A DNA stretch of 64,000 bases from Myrica gale (Eukaryota > Streptophyta > Magnoliopsida > Fagales > Myricaceae). Each line of letters opens with the position of its first letter. Position 1 is the stretch's first letter. The stretch is taken from NCBI GenBank assembly GCA_963930655.1, contig OZ005615.1:15890001-15954000 (forward strand), in the 5' to 3' direction. A model generated the notes under the pieces. It was not told the origin of the DNA, ran no database searches, and worked only from the letters and a program-made list of their open reading frames with translations. Position numbers and translations under genes: made by a program. Positions 47,152-61,810 of the stretch are shown here, piece by piece.

Positions 47152-48880
47152 GGGGTAAAGTCATTTTGAGCCTTCAAAGTTGCATAGAAAATATGTCAAA
47201 AAGGACCCCCAAACTATCAATTTTAACCATTAAACCCACTAATTTTCCTGATCTATCAATTTGAGCCATCTATCCATTTTTTTCCATCCAAATTGACTAA
47301 ACAATGGTCACGTGCGCAGCAGGTGCCATTTTTAAATGGAAACAGACACATTTCCCCTCACACTTAAAACTAGAACTTTGAATAACCCTCTTCCAACGTT
47401 TTCAAATTTGTCTTCCATCGAACATGGGGGCCAAGCTCTGAGATTTCCCTCTCCATCCTTACCGACGAGGAGGTATTGCAACCATTGGCACCAAACTGAG
47501 ATTTTTGAGCCAAGCAGGTGTTCGCCTCTCTTCCTCGATTTTTTCTTCTTGTTGTTTTATAAAGACGTGAGTGTTTTGGCTTTCAGCTATAATGATGTAG
47601 ATCTATTACGTAGAATGTCATTTATTGTTAAATACCCATTTATTATTAAGACTTAAGTGCTTTGTGTTGTCGTTAGATACCCATTTATTGTTAAAACGGT
47701 ACTGGAGGGTAGTCTCAGTTTAGTAACTCTCATGTTATTTTCAAAGTACCAGTTATTGTGTTATTGTCTCCCATTTTGAGGAAGATGTCTAGTACTTCTT
47801 CTGGGTCAAATGGAGGAGTAACAACTGCATACCCTTATTGTTGATGTGGTGTTCTGACATGCCTCAAAACGTCCTACACTGAAAATAACTTTGAGAGATG
47901 TTTTCTCACATACGTGAACTAGAGGTAAATACATGCGTAAAGACAGTTTTATAAACTACTTTGATTAATTTAAGTGCTTCGATTAATACCAACAATATCG
48001 GATGTGTGACGTATAGGCTGGAAAATCATGTGACATTTTCAGATGGTACGACCCACCAATGTGTGAGCATGGAAAGAGTGTTGAGACGGATGCGGACAAT
48101 GCACTAAAGGATGAAGGCGGATATGACACAACCATCTCCTAATGAAGACAGGGAGAAAGCGAATGCTCATCACCGTGTGGAACTTGAAGAGATGGGGAAT
48201 GAACATACAATCTACCCACAATTACTCACAATGCATGCGACTCTTTTACTCAATCATAGAAGCAACTAAATCTGCCAACATATATCCATAATCCAAAGCA
48301 CATTATGCAAAATCACAAAATCACGAAAACCCTAGCTTCACCACCAAAACAGAATCACTCACACACACTACCAACTACAGCAATGTTCACATTATGAAAT
48401 CAGATCTATTCCTAAACACGCAAAATAACCCAACGATTACGCATCATACGGCTTACCGATCTTCGAAGAACACTGCTTTGACAACAACCAGTGGATTTTT
48501 GTTCGTGATTCTGTCACCTGAATAATAGCACCTCTTTCTTCGCTGGTTGGTTCTTTGCAATTGATTTCGATGTTGCGAGACTTCCTCGTGAGAACGGTGA
48601 TGAAAGTTTCAGAGGATGATTTTGAATGTGATGGGAGTTGCATACAAGAGAAGATGTGAAATGTCCGAGTATGGAAAAGGATGATTTCGAAGTTGTCGTT
48701 TTGAGACTGAGAGCAATTTTGTCAATTTTTATTTAAAAATAGCAACTGATGCGCACATAACTAGCATTTCGTCAGTTTGGATGGAAAAAATGGATGGAGA
48801 GCTCAAATTGATATATTAAGAAAGTTATTGGGTTTAATGTCTCAAAATTAATAGTTTGTGGTTCAAAATGACTTTACCCT
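47152..48880. mobile_element. Mutator-like TIR element carrying host gene fragments
   Basis: Terminal inverted repeats of roughly 160-190 bp are visible. The left begins GGGGTAAAGTCATTTTGAGC and the right ends GGTTCAAAATGACTTTACCCT. Inner blocks such as ATCAATTTGAGC, TCCATTTTTT, CATCCAAA and GTGCGCA also match. The 9-bp flanks AGTTTACTT and GATTTACTT agree at 7 of 9 positions, including seven in a row, which fits a Mutator-type target duplication. There is no transposase. The interior holds a GRF zinc-finger fragment and an unrecognised minus-strand ORF (48437-48643). Confidence 0.7.
47785..48142 (+). pseudogene. Captured GRF-type zinc-finger gene fragment
   Basis: Block one (47785-47934) reads MSSTSSGSNGGVTTAYPYC, a stop, CGVLTCLKTSYTENNFERCF, LTYVN and a stop, then a GTAAAT donor. 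Block two, after GTATAG (48017-48142), contains GKSCDIFRWYDPPMCEHGKS and ends in TAA. The C.CG......TS.T..N..R.F ... C..F.W.DPPMC pattern is the plant zf-GRF domain, usually followed by a membrane-anchored or coiled tail that is absent here. Stops and inconsistent phase make it a pseudogene inside the TIR element. Confidence 0.7.
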
Positions 48881-49429
48881 GATTTACTTTTATTTTTCTT
48901 GAGCTCTTCAAACACTCACTTATTTTTATTCATGTTCTTGCTATTTTCTCTACAAATGTAACTTGAAAAAATGAATATTAAAAATTTTGTATTTTCAGGA
49001 TAAAACTATTATTTATAATTCATAATCTTTGTTATAACTACCAAGAAATCATATCTCTAAGTAATTAACTTAATAATAACATCATTATGTCTTAAATTAT
49101 AGGGAAATTTATAAATAACACACTAGATTTTAACGTCTTTTTAAAAAAACTCACTGGATTTAAAAAAATTTCAAAATGACACTGGGTTTGTCATTTTTGT
49201 ATCAAAACTCACTGGATCCAATGGCGTTAGACCCACGGAAAGGAGAAGAGGAGAGGCAAAAATACACCCACGGCAAGGAGAAGAGGAAAGTCGCGGAAGC
49301 TCCCTACTTGGCCCGAAAAATTTGCCCAAAACACCGTCCTTTTAGTTGTGAGAGTTTTTAGAAGTGCTTAAGGTTAAGCCCAAGTTCAAATTCATTGGTT
49401 TTTTAACCCGGTGAATATTGGAAAATTTG
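48881..49429. other. AT-rich spacer
   Basis: It includes a short repeated phrase ACTCACTGGATTT/ACTCACTGGATCC (49148-49220). No gene is recognised. Confidence 0.4.
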
Positions 49430-50169
49430 TGCGACATTTGTGAGATTTTGGTGTGAAATTGGTTCGTTTTGGTCTACATTTCGTGCAAGAGGTAATGAAA
49501 TCAACATACACTACGATTTATGAATGATTTGGTTGATTATTTGATGTGTTTAATATTTGTCCATTTGTGGGTATTGTGGAATGAATTTGTGATGATTAGA
49601 GCTTATTATAGTATTATTAATATGTATATTAGAATTAGAATTGCATGAGGATGATTTGTGAGTGTTTTGGGCTTGGATTTGAGTGTGGGGAGGCATGAAA
49701 AGTTGTGTTTTCGATCTGGGTTTGTCACGATCGATCGCTTGTTTCTGACGATTGATCGTCTGTTAGATGGTGGTATTGCCGATTGATCGTCTATGTGATG
49801 ACGATGGATCGTTCGTTAGTTGGAGGCTCGGCGATCGATCGTCTATTTTTAGACGATCCATCGGTATTGAACACCAATCGATCGTCTATAGTAACGATTG
49901 ATCGCGTGTTTTGGTCAGATCGCTGCATCGCTGGTTTTTGTGTGTTTGTTTTTATAATTGATACATGTGTAGTATTTGAGTTATATATTGAATGTTTGAT
50001 TATTGAAGTGCTTGAGTTCTGAAAATAAATCATGGAGTTTGAGAAACATGGAGGGCAAATATTGGAGTGTTGTTGACTTGTTATGTTTGAGTTTATTTGA
50101 GGGATATGCTTAATTCTTATGTGGGGTTTACGAATTACTTAATTGGTGTATTTTTTTAGATTGGTGGCG

Positions 50170-51066
50170 ATGGATAAGAGTTGGATTTACGAGAAAAATA
50201 GGTTTGGTGAAAAGTATGCGGAGGGGGTCCGTAGGTTTGTCGGTATGGTTGCTTCTTGTGTAGACTCTCGGGGTCAGATCAGATGTCCGTGTCGGAAGTG
50301 CAGAAATGTAGTGTTTCAAGTGTTGGATAAAATGGAAGATCATATTTACATTAATGGGTTTGATGTGAGCTATAAGTCATGAGTGTTTCACGGGGAGGGT
50401 ATGCAACTTACTTCTAATTTGAGTCAAGAGTCCAGTGCGGGTTTACCATATAGTGATGATGATTTAGAGGGAGTTTACTCTGATAGAATGAAGGAAATGT
50501 TGACTGATGTTCGTGCCAGATTAGATGGTGGGCCGATGAGGGTTGAAACGGACTTCTAATTTGAAACGGAGAACCCATTTCTCGACGATGGTACTTAGAA
50601 GATCCATTTGTTTTGGCTAATCAAGCAAGTCAAGTGTTTTATCTAGTTGATCATCTACATGGACCTACATGGCGAGTCGTGCAGAAGTTGTCGTGTAGAA
50701 GTGCATATGACATTCCCGGACCAAATCCGGACGGTGAAGTTGACGTAAACGTTGAATCGGGAGCAACCATCGTGAATGAAACGTATCAAGAGGACGATGC
50801 CATTGAATTGTTTATAGACTTCCGACAATTTAACCTTAATCCACTATGGAAGGATGACGTTGCACCAAACGTTATCGAAGCTTCTGAGGCAATTGATCGG
50901 CGGAAAAAAAGACGTATAAATAGTAATGATGTTTTCGGAGGGGGATGAATCAGAAATTGAAGAAAATAGCGAAGAAAGTGCTAACGAAGATTCGTTCGAA
51001 AATGATAGTGATTCTACTAAGAATGAGGCATCGGACGATAACCTGCAAGAACCGGATTCTGATTAA
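50170..51066 (+). pseudogene. CACTA transposase with tnp2 core deleted
   Basis: ATG at 50170 begins MDKSWIYEKNRFGEKYAEGV, with the RCPCRKCRNVVFQ motif of the transposase-associated domain. A TGA replaces the Trp in SYKSWVFHGEG. After an acidic linker, the sequence passes near 50570-50600 into DPFVLANQASQVFYLVDHLH, GPTWRVVQKLSCRSAYDIPG, the region after DUF4216. It ends in an acidic Ser/Glu/Asp tail with TAA at 51064-51066. The tnp2, DUF4218 and most of DUF4216 are thus deleted, joining the two protein ends. Confidence 0.75.
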
Positions 51067-51187
51067 TAAATTCCTTCAAGTATATTTTCTTTTTAACCTT
51101 CATGTTTGCTTAATCGATTTTACTGTTATTATTTCTTTTACAATATCTTTATCGTTTATTTTCTTATGTCACAGCTTGTACGGTGAA

Positions 51188-52926
51188 ATGAAGCGTGGAC
51201 GAGAATTTCTTTCAGTTACTTCTGGACGGTTGCATAGTCCAGTTAGTCCGGTTAGTACAAGTTCGATCCTGTGCCCTACCTTGAGCGCTCCAACACCGAG
51301 AGCGAATGAAGTCATGACTCAAAGCACGCTAGCTTGTCCTAGTAGTTGTGCATGTAAGAAATTATTCTAATGAATATTTCAATTTTTTTAAGTTAACTAA
51401 CCGACTTTGTTAATTTAATTTTATGTAGGGACATCAGCTTCTAAGCGAGGGCGAGGTAGGACACGTGGGGTCGGTTTGGAGAAGAGTCTTAGGTTTGGGT
51501 CCAGTTTCGGGAAACTATCGGTCCATATCCCGGATGGAGAGTGTGGAGGAGTGTCTTCCACTACTGCCACTCTATCGACGAAGATTGGAATGTTGGTCCG
51601 AGGGCGGATTCCAATCTCCGTTAACAAGTGGGTCGACGTTCCTTCAGAAGTGGAGTACATTATGGATCGGGTGTTGGTATGATTAAATTCGTAAACATAG
51701 AATTTTTGTATAATCAAATCGTTAAACTTGAACTTGTAATATTGTATGTTTTCGTATTTATGTAGGACCAATTCGACCTTGACTACAACCATCAGGAGGA
51801 CGTGAGGACGGTGGTCGAGACTATGATGACGGCACGTCGAACGCACCGCAACCGGATGCATGCATATTTCAAGAAGTTCTCGAGTAAAGAAGCTGCGTTG
51901 CTGAAGCTGCACCTGATACCACGAAAGAACAGTGGAAGGAGTTATGCGATCTGTTCACCAGCGAAGCATTTTTGGTACGTGATTAAAGAAACGAAGTTAT
52001 GCGATTTGGTATTTAATTTCTTAAAATATCGTAGAAACGAAGAGAGCAAAATAAGAAGAATAGATCAAAGTTGACTGTGAACCACGCTGCTGGTTCGCGC
52101 TCCTTCCAGCGCAAACGAGCTTGCATGGTTAGTTAAGAACTAAATTTTAGACTTTATTGTTATTTTTCATTAATAACTTTATGCTATTGCCATGTAGAAA
52201 ACTCAAGAAAGCGGCGATATCAATCCTGCAGAGCTGTATAAAAATAATTATACAAAAAAATATGGGATTTGGACCTCAGAAGGAGCGAGAGAAATTTATG
52301 TAAGTCGCTTTCATTTTAATCTACTTTATGTAATTTATGTATATTTATCTACTTTAATGTTTCTGGTAATTATTACCATTTTTTCAGGAACGGATGGATG
52401 CCTTCCAGCACCAGTGTGATTTATAAGGAAAGACTTACACCGAAATTGAAGTATATTTTGAGATATTGGGCAAGAAGTCGGGATATGTTCGGGGATTAGG
52501 ATGCACGGTTAAGTCTCCACCTTCATCAACTTTGACTACACAATCTTCTGATCTACAGCACCAGCTAGCAAAGGCAAGGATGAGATAGAAGCGATGAGAG
52601 CTGCTAGAGAAAAAAGACTTGCAAGAATTTGCGAAGAAACAAGCTGAGATGGAGGCCACACTGAGGGACCACCGTGAGGAGCAGCGGGTGGAGCAAGAGC
52701 GCATTCGGTTGGAGCAGGAGGAGCGCATGAAAATGGAGCAAGAGCGCATGCGAGTGGAGCACGAGGAGCGCATGCAAAAGGAACAAGAGCGCATGCGAAA
52801 GGAGCAAGAGCGCTTACGGGCATAAATATCGAAGGAGCTAGAGAAGAAAATGTCATCTGTAATGGAGAAGAAAATGAACGACATGTCAAAGCGACTATTC
52901 AGCCAGTTTGGAGGTTCGAAAAGGTA
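51188..52926 (+). pseudogene. CACTA second ORF (Transposase_24-like, coiled coil)
   Basis: Likely exons: 51188 to about 51352 (MKRGREFLSVTSGRLHSPVS, Ser/Pro-rich), 51430-51675 (KLSVHIPDGECGGVSSTTAT, WVDVPSEVEYIMDRVLV), 51764 to about 51975 (DQFDLDYNHQEDVRTVVETM, then frame-shifted EQWKELCDLFTSEAF), short exons near 52200-52300, and a coiled coil at 52619-52926 ending KKMNDMSKRLFSQFGGSKR. The coil has a repeated EQERMR heptad-like unit. This matches the layout of the Transposase_24 (Ptta/En-Spm) proteins. At least one frameshift and a stop in the coil (52823-52825) break it. Confidence 0.7.
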
Positions 52927-53768
52927 GATGCATCTATGTTGTAATAGATCTGTGATTATGTATTATTACGATGTTATTTTCGATTTAATTGCGGATTACT
53001 ATTTCTTACCATTAATGTGCATTAATATGAGTATTGTATTTTTATTACACTACTATCTGTTATATAAATATTTATTATTTTTTTTTTTAAAATCCAAATT
53101 ATGTTTCAACCATTCGATCGGTAGTTAAATGCTCAACTATTAATATATCGTCAATATTAAAAATATGTAATGTCAATCGATCAGTAAAGTCATCAAGCGA
53201 TTGTCAATATTAAAAATATGTAATGTTGATCGATCAGTAAAGTCATCGATCGATCGTCACAATTATACCGATCGATCAGTGACGTAGTCAGTGATCAATC
53301 GCTTTAATCACCGACCGATTGGCTTTTGTTAAGACGATCGATCACTAATAAATTACAATTGATCGTCATTACTATAGAGATCGATCGTCTATTTCTTACA
53401 ATTCCATCGGTAAAAATGGCTGATCAATCGCCAACAATTCACCGATCGATCGTATAACCGATCCATCACAAATTCACCGATCGACCGTTTATACCGATCA
53501 ATTGCTAGTTTAATCGATCCATCACTAAGCCAAGTACGATCGATCGTCACTTGTGACGATCGATCGCTATATTTAGTGACGAAAAAAATCCGCCACTAAA
53601 AAATTTTCGTGACGAAATTCAGGTTTTGTCACGAAATACATTTTGTGAAGCTCTTACACTGACGAAGCTAGTGACGAAAAAATTCCGTCACTAATACTTT
53701 TAGTGACGAAATTTTGACTTTTAGTGACTAAAAATTTTGTCACTAAAAGTCTTTTTTTTTTTGTAGTG

Positions 53769-54187
53769 CGTATTGAAAGAGGAAAAAACTGAAGGTGAAG
53801 GTCAAAAAGGTTAAGATAAAATGGTGTGTTAAGTACCTTGATGCGTTAACTCGGCTACTACATCTATTTTGGTAAAATATGCCAAGGAGGAGAGAGATGA
53901 GGGAGAGAAAGAGATTTGGCTCTCTGTATTTTACAGAGAATGAGTCTTTGGCCTCTGTTATGTTAAGTTATTTGGATTGGAAGAAGAAAACATCGAAAGG
54001 CTTGTAGGGAAGACGACTCCTAGATGCGTTGGAAAAAATAGCCAAAGTCGAGCCAAAATTCAAGCCATTAAACCCTCAATTTTCATTAAATGATGTGGTG
54101 AAATCTTGGACGTTAGATTTATTTTTTAAAATTTGGATCGGTCCTTTGAAGTTCTTACAACTTCGGCTCTTTGAATATAATCTTTTC
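53769..54187. other. Spacer of unknown origin
   Basis: No protein or RNA gene is recognised. It abuts the chloroplast-derived fragments on the right and may include more plastid-derived or filler DNA. Confidence 0.35.
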
Positions 54188-54290
54188 CCAAAGCAGCTAC
54201 CCTTGAAAGAGTGTGTAGTCTTTCACTGATCAATTGCTCTTGCATCGAAGATGAACAGGGCTAAGCTATATGCCGAAGCTGTGGGATGTA
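54188..54290 (+). pseudogene. Nuclear copy of a chloroplast 23S rRNA fragment
   Basis: CCCAAAGCAGCTACCCTTGA, AAGAGTGTGTAG, CACTGATCAATTGCTCTTGC and ATCGAAGATGAACAGGGCTA ... GCCGAAGCTGTGGGATGTA follow the plastid 23S rRNA in order, with C-to-T and G-to-A style changes and a small indel. About 100 nt is recognisable. Confidence 0.75.
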
Positions 54291-54522
54291 ATCAATTTTA
54301 TGATTATAAGTTCATTTCATACCAGGATAGATCGGAACAGTGTAAATTTATATACATTCTGATTATGAGAAGGGGTTATTTTGAGCGTATATAAATAAAG
54401 ACTATGTTTACATATAGATCTCTACATCATTACATTCCATTTAGGATTAGGAATATATGTAAGCATAATGGACCTGTTTAATCGAGAAGTGGTGGGAGTT
54501 TTAAAGCTATAAGTAATGCAAT
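54291..54522. other. Unassigned DNA within the chloroplast mosaic
   Basis: This is AT-rich DNA between the 23S and 16S fragments. It may be plastid-derived, but no plastid gene is recognised. Confidence 0.35.
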
Positions 54523-54835
54523 TATGAACGCTAATGAACACTAGCGGTATGCTTAAGACATGCAAGTCGGCGGGAAGTGATGTTTCCAGTGGTGGACGGG
54601 TGAGTAACACGTACGAACTTGCCCTTGGGAGGGGAACAATAGCTACAAACAACTGTTAATACCCCATAGGCTAAGGAGCAAAATGAGGAATATGTCTGAG
54701 GAGGGGCTTGCGTATGATTAGTTAGTTGGTGAGGCAATAGCTTACCAAGACGATGATCAGTAGTTGGTTCGAGAGGATGATAAGCCACACTAGGACTAAG
54801 ACACGACTCAAAGTCCTACGAGCGGCAACAGTGGG
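54523..54835 (+). pseudogene. Nuclear copy of the 5' part of chloroplast 16S rRNA
   Basis: The segment follows plastid 16S rRNA from near its 5' end. Landmarks in order are: ACATGCAAGTCGG, GGTGGACGGGTGAGTAACAC, CTTGCCCTTGGGAGGGGAAC, TTGGTGAGGCAATAGCTTAC, GATGATCAGTAG, GAGAGGATGATAAGCCACAC and GGCAACAGTGGG. It keeps a plus-strand sense and covers about 310 nt with many transitions. ATGAACGCTAATGAACACTA at its start suggests a 10-bp tandem duplication. It is not functional. Confidence 0.95.
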
Positions 54836-54942
54836 TTATAGATATAAGTGGGTGGAAGTCGGCCAGCATTTCTATTAGCAAATAGGAGGTTTTCAAGTTC
54901 ATGCCCAAGTACTCGTTACTTCTTGGGTTGTAATTGATATCT
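54836..54942 (+). pseudogene. Nuclear copy of a chloroplast atpI fragment
   Basis: GATATAAGTGG, CAGCATTTCTATTAGCAAAT and AGGAGGTTTTCAAGTTCATG, then CCCAAGTACTCGTTACTTCT and TGGGTTGTAATTG, correspond to plastid atpI (ATP synthase subunit a), encoding DISG, QHFYWQIGGFQVHAQ and TSWVVI. A 1-nt change in a G run and several substitutions break the frame. It joins the 16S fragment directly, although the two genes are far apart in plastomes. Confidence 0.8.
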
Positions 54943-55102
54943 TGAAGTATATTGATTTTTACCCAATAACCGAATACTTTGTCTATTATACATATTGCAT
55001 ATTTGATTTCATTCATAAATCTATTTTCTTCCCTATGAGTTTTAGTCTCAATAAGAATGCTAGTTCTTACTGTTCATATCTTGTGATATATATGAATTTA
55101 AA

Positions 55103-55155
55103 GCTCTAGCACTGCTTCCTAATAGCAGCGTGTCTACTGATTTCGCCTTAGTGGC
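55103..55155 (-). pseudogene. Nuclear copy of the 5' part of chloroplast trnL-UAG
   Basis: On the minus strand the segment has the plastid tRNA-Leu(UAG) start (GCC near 55155, GGTAGACACGCTGC-like D-arm and anticodon arm with TAG at the expected place, then GGAAGCAGTGCTAGAGC). The T-arm and acceptor 3' half are missing or replaced. Flanking DNA may also be plastid spacer. Confidence 0.75.
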
Positions 55156-55215
55156 TTGTTCAAGATCATAATAACTTATTTAAATTAAATTGTCGAGGTT
55201 AAAGTAATCAATCAT

Positions 55216-59473
<4,258 letters not shown>

Positions 59474-59587
59474 CTCTAGTGATTGGAATGGAACTTTTAT
59501 GTACCCAACAAATGAAGGCTCACAATTTTCGCAGGCTTATGTCTGTAGTTATTAGCTGCGGTTAGGCGACGTGCATCTTACTATATA

Positions 59588-59693
59588 TATCTGAATGGGA
59601 GAACGGCCTTTCCAACATAATGTGGGTTTTGATGTAATAGTACGTATCTGAATGGAAGGACAGCCTTTCCAGCATAATTAATGCGGGTTTTGA
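59588..59693 (+). repeat. Tandem duplication in the GH9 3' region
   Basis: Two copies of TATCTGAATGG(G/A)A.G.C.GCCTTTCCA(A/G)CATAA ... GGGTTTTGAT lie 57 nt apart, about 115 nt after the stop codon, probably in the 3' UTR. Confidence 0.75.
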
Positions 59694-60032
59694 TCTATTA
59701 CAACTTTCATATCTCAAACGAAGAATATTACCCCTTCAAACTAATTAATTATACCAGTTTTTTTATCTATATATATATAGTAGACTATTGAAAACAAATT
59801 TGGCATTGCTTTGCAAAAAATATATGAAACTTGATTAACCATAAAGCTAAGATTTAAGGAATAATTAATGTAATTATCCAGCTTCACATTATTTAATGTA
59901 ATTAATGTATTACAAGATATCGCTTTTTACCGCCTTGTACTTCTATACCCCTCGAACGTCTAACCCGTCAGGCAATTCACAACGCAAATACCACTCAGGT
60001 ACAGAGGATGTTGGTCATCTTGTACTTCCAAT

Positions 60033-61440
60033 CACTACAAGAAATTTGACTTTTTGGGACGGTTTTTTTTTGCCAGCCAAAAAATCCGTCCCAAAAAAGT
60101 ACTCTTTGGGGATGGAGTCTAAAATTCGTCCCGAAAAACATAAAAGTTTCTCTTTTTGAGACGGAAATTCAAACCATTCCAAAAAAATTACTTTTTGCGA
60201 CGGTTTTGAACCTTTTTAGGATAGAATTCCCCGTCCAAAAAAAGGTTAATTATTATTCCATCCCAAAAAAATCTCGTTTTAGGGATATATATATATATAT
60301 GTTTGTCCTGAAACCAACGTTTGAGCAACAAAATATACGTCCGAACTAAAGGGCATTCTTTTACAAAACTTTGAACGAAAATTACCCGTTCTAACGCAAA
60401 ATTGAATTCCCGTTGAAATGATAAATGTAGTTCGAACGCAAATGGAAATATCGGAATTCAGAAACTCGCGTCCGAAAAACTGTTAAATGTTCAAACGATT
60501 TCGATCGCCACTTTTCCCACCTACCCCATAAATGCAAGTCCAAACACCATTAATTTTATATTTTTATTACCGTTCAAACTCTTAGTTCTATCTGTTCTAA
60601 CGATTATTTGACGGTTTAGATATAAATAATTGGTTAATGAACAATTTTGGACGATTTTTTCCTAATAGTTCGAAATTTAGAACACCCGAACCTCATTTTC
60701 ATAGTTCCACATAGCTCTCTCTCTCCAATTCTCTCAAACTCCTCTTAATCTCCATTGTCATTTTCAGTCCGGGTTGCATCGTTTCTAGTCCGACATACTC
60801 CAGGTACGTTTTGTAGTGCATTTTAACTGATTATAACTTGTTTTTCTAAATTTTTTTGTTTGATTATGCGTATTGAATTTGGCTTTAGATATGTCAATAA
60901 ACTTGTAAAATATTATGCATTATGATGAATGTGGGTATTTGTAGTTAGTGTAGGATTTTTTTTTACTTATTTTGACGTAGAAAAGTATAGATTTAGGGAG
61001 TTTCAACATGGCTGTCATGATCGTTTTCGAGCTATAGTGTTCGAACGATACACTTTATCGTTCAAACGTAATTGCTAAATTATTTCGAACGTTTTTCCAT
61101 TCTGTAAAGGCATATTTCGTTCGATATTTTGTTTTGTATCCGTTTAATGTGTTATATTTCATTCGATGGTTACATATTACTGTTCGTTCTATATCCATTC
61201 TATGCGTAGTTTCTTTAACCATTCGAAATTATATTTCGTTCGATTTTTCTGATTTCCGTTTGAATGTATATTCGTTCTATGCTATTTAGTTGTTCTAACG
61301 TATTTCCTTTTTCTTTTTTATAGATTAACTTATTATGGCAAAATATTCGAGAGCGTCTTCCTCTTCTTCCACACAGCAAACACCACTGACTACAATCGAG
61401 AGGCAAGCAATTACTCTTAGTGGTGCTTTATGCTTTACTG
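60033..61440 (+). mobile_element. CACTA 5' terminus with subterminal repeats
   Basis: CACTACAAGAAATTTGAC starts at 60033 and is followed by repeated GGGACGG/CCGTCCC motifs and then TTCGAACG and TTCAAACG motifs to about 61320. At 61334 an ATG opens MAKYSRASSSSSTQQTPLTT, a possible ORF start after a TAGATTAAC region, but it is lost after about 40 codons. No 3' terminus is visible. This is a third CACTA family in the window by its terminal motif. Confidence 0.65.
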
Positions 61441-61594
61441 TTATATTGTTTAAATTATCTTGAAAAAGATTTAATTTTATTAAAACATAGTCCATCCCCT
61501 CTTGAGTTGTTATTTAGACTTACAATTTGTGAATTGAATGTGATAATTGAAATATACTCTGTTTTTAGGCTTGATTTAAGCTGGCTTGCTCATG

Positions 61595-61810
61595 TCTCGC
61601 TTTAGGCTATCTTGAGTGAAATTTGAGATTTTTACACAGAGATACCTCGCTCTAGGCTGGCTCGAATTAAATTTGTGAAATTTTACACAGTCATCTCACT
61701 CACTTCTCGCCCTAGCGCTTGAGGGAAATTTGTGAAGTTTTACATTGAGTAATCTCACTCACTTCTCACTTATTGACCTATGCTAGCTCAAGCGAAAATG
61801 AAATTTGTTT
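61595..61810. repeat. Minisatellite-like array, unit 50-60 bp
   Basis: Four units start at 61595, 61645, 61705 and 61764 with TCTCGCTTTAGGCT, CCTCGCTCTAGGCT, TCTCGCCCTAGCGC and TCTCACTTATTGAC. Each continues with an AAATTTG(T)GAA.TTTTACAC-like part where present. Units are diverged. Confidence 0.65.

Larger units (their letters stand above)
49430..53768 (+). mobile_element. 5'-truncated, internally deleted CACTA element
   Basis: The right end is intact. ACTAAAAATTTTGTCACTAA and AAGTC plus a T run end in TGTAGTG at 53768, and an inner TAGTGACGAAA palindrome family lies before it. Dense GATCGATC-type subterminal motifs fill 53100-53580, and others (49725-49925) lie in the 5' leader/intron. No CACTACAA terminus is visible on the left, so the left border is approximate. 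The body keeps the transposase-associated domain and the transposase C-terminus but lacks the catalytic part. It then has a full second ORF region. The motif set differs from the CGTCCGGAC family elsewhere in the window, so it is a second CACTA family. Confidence 0.85.

Noticed and set aside
53220..53580. GATCGATC-rich array considered as a CRISPR-like or satellite array
   Set aside because: Spacing is irregular and the sites lie just inside a CACTA terminus, so they are better explained as subterminal motifs.
54524..54835. A functional bacterial or plastid rRNA gene
   Set aside because: Only the first fifth of 16S is present and highly substituted inside plant nuclear DNA; contamination would give an intact gene.
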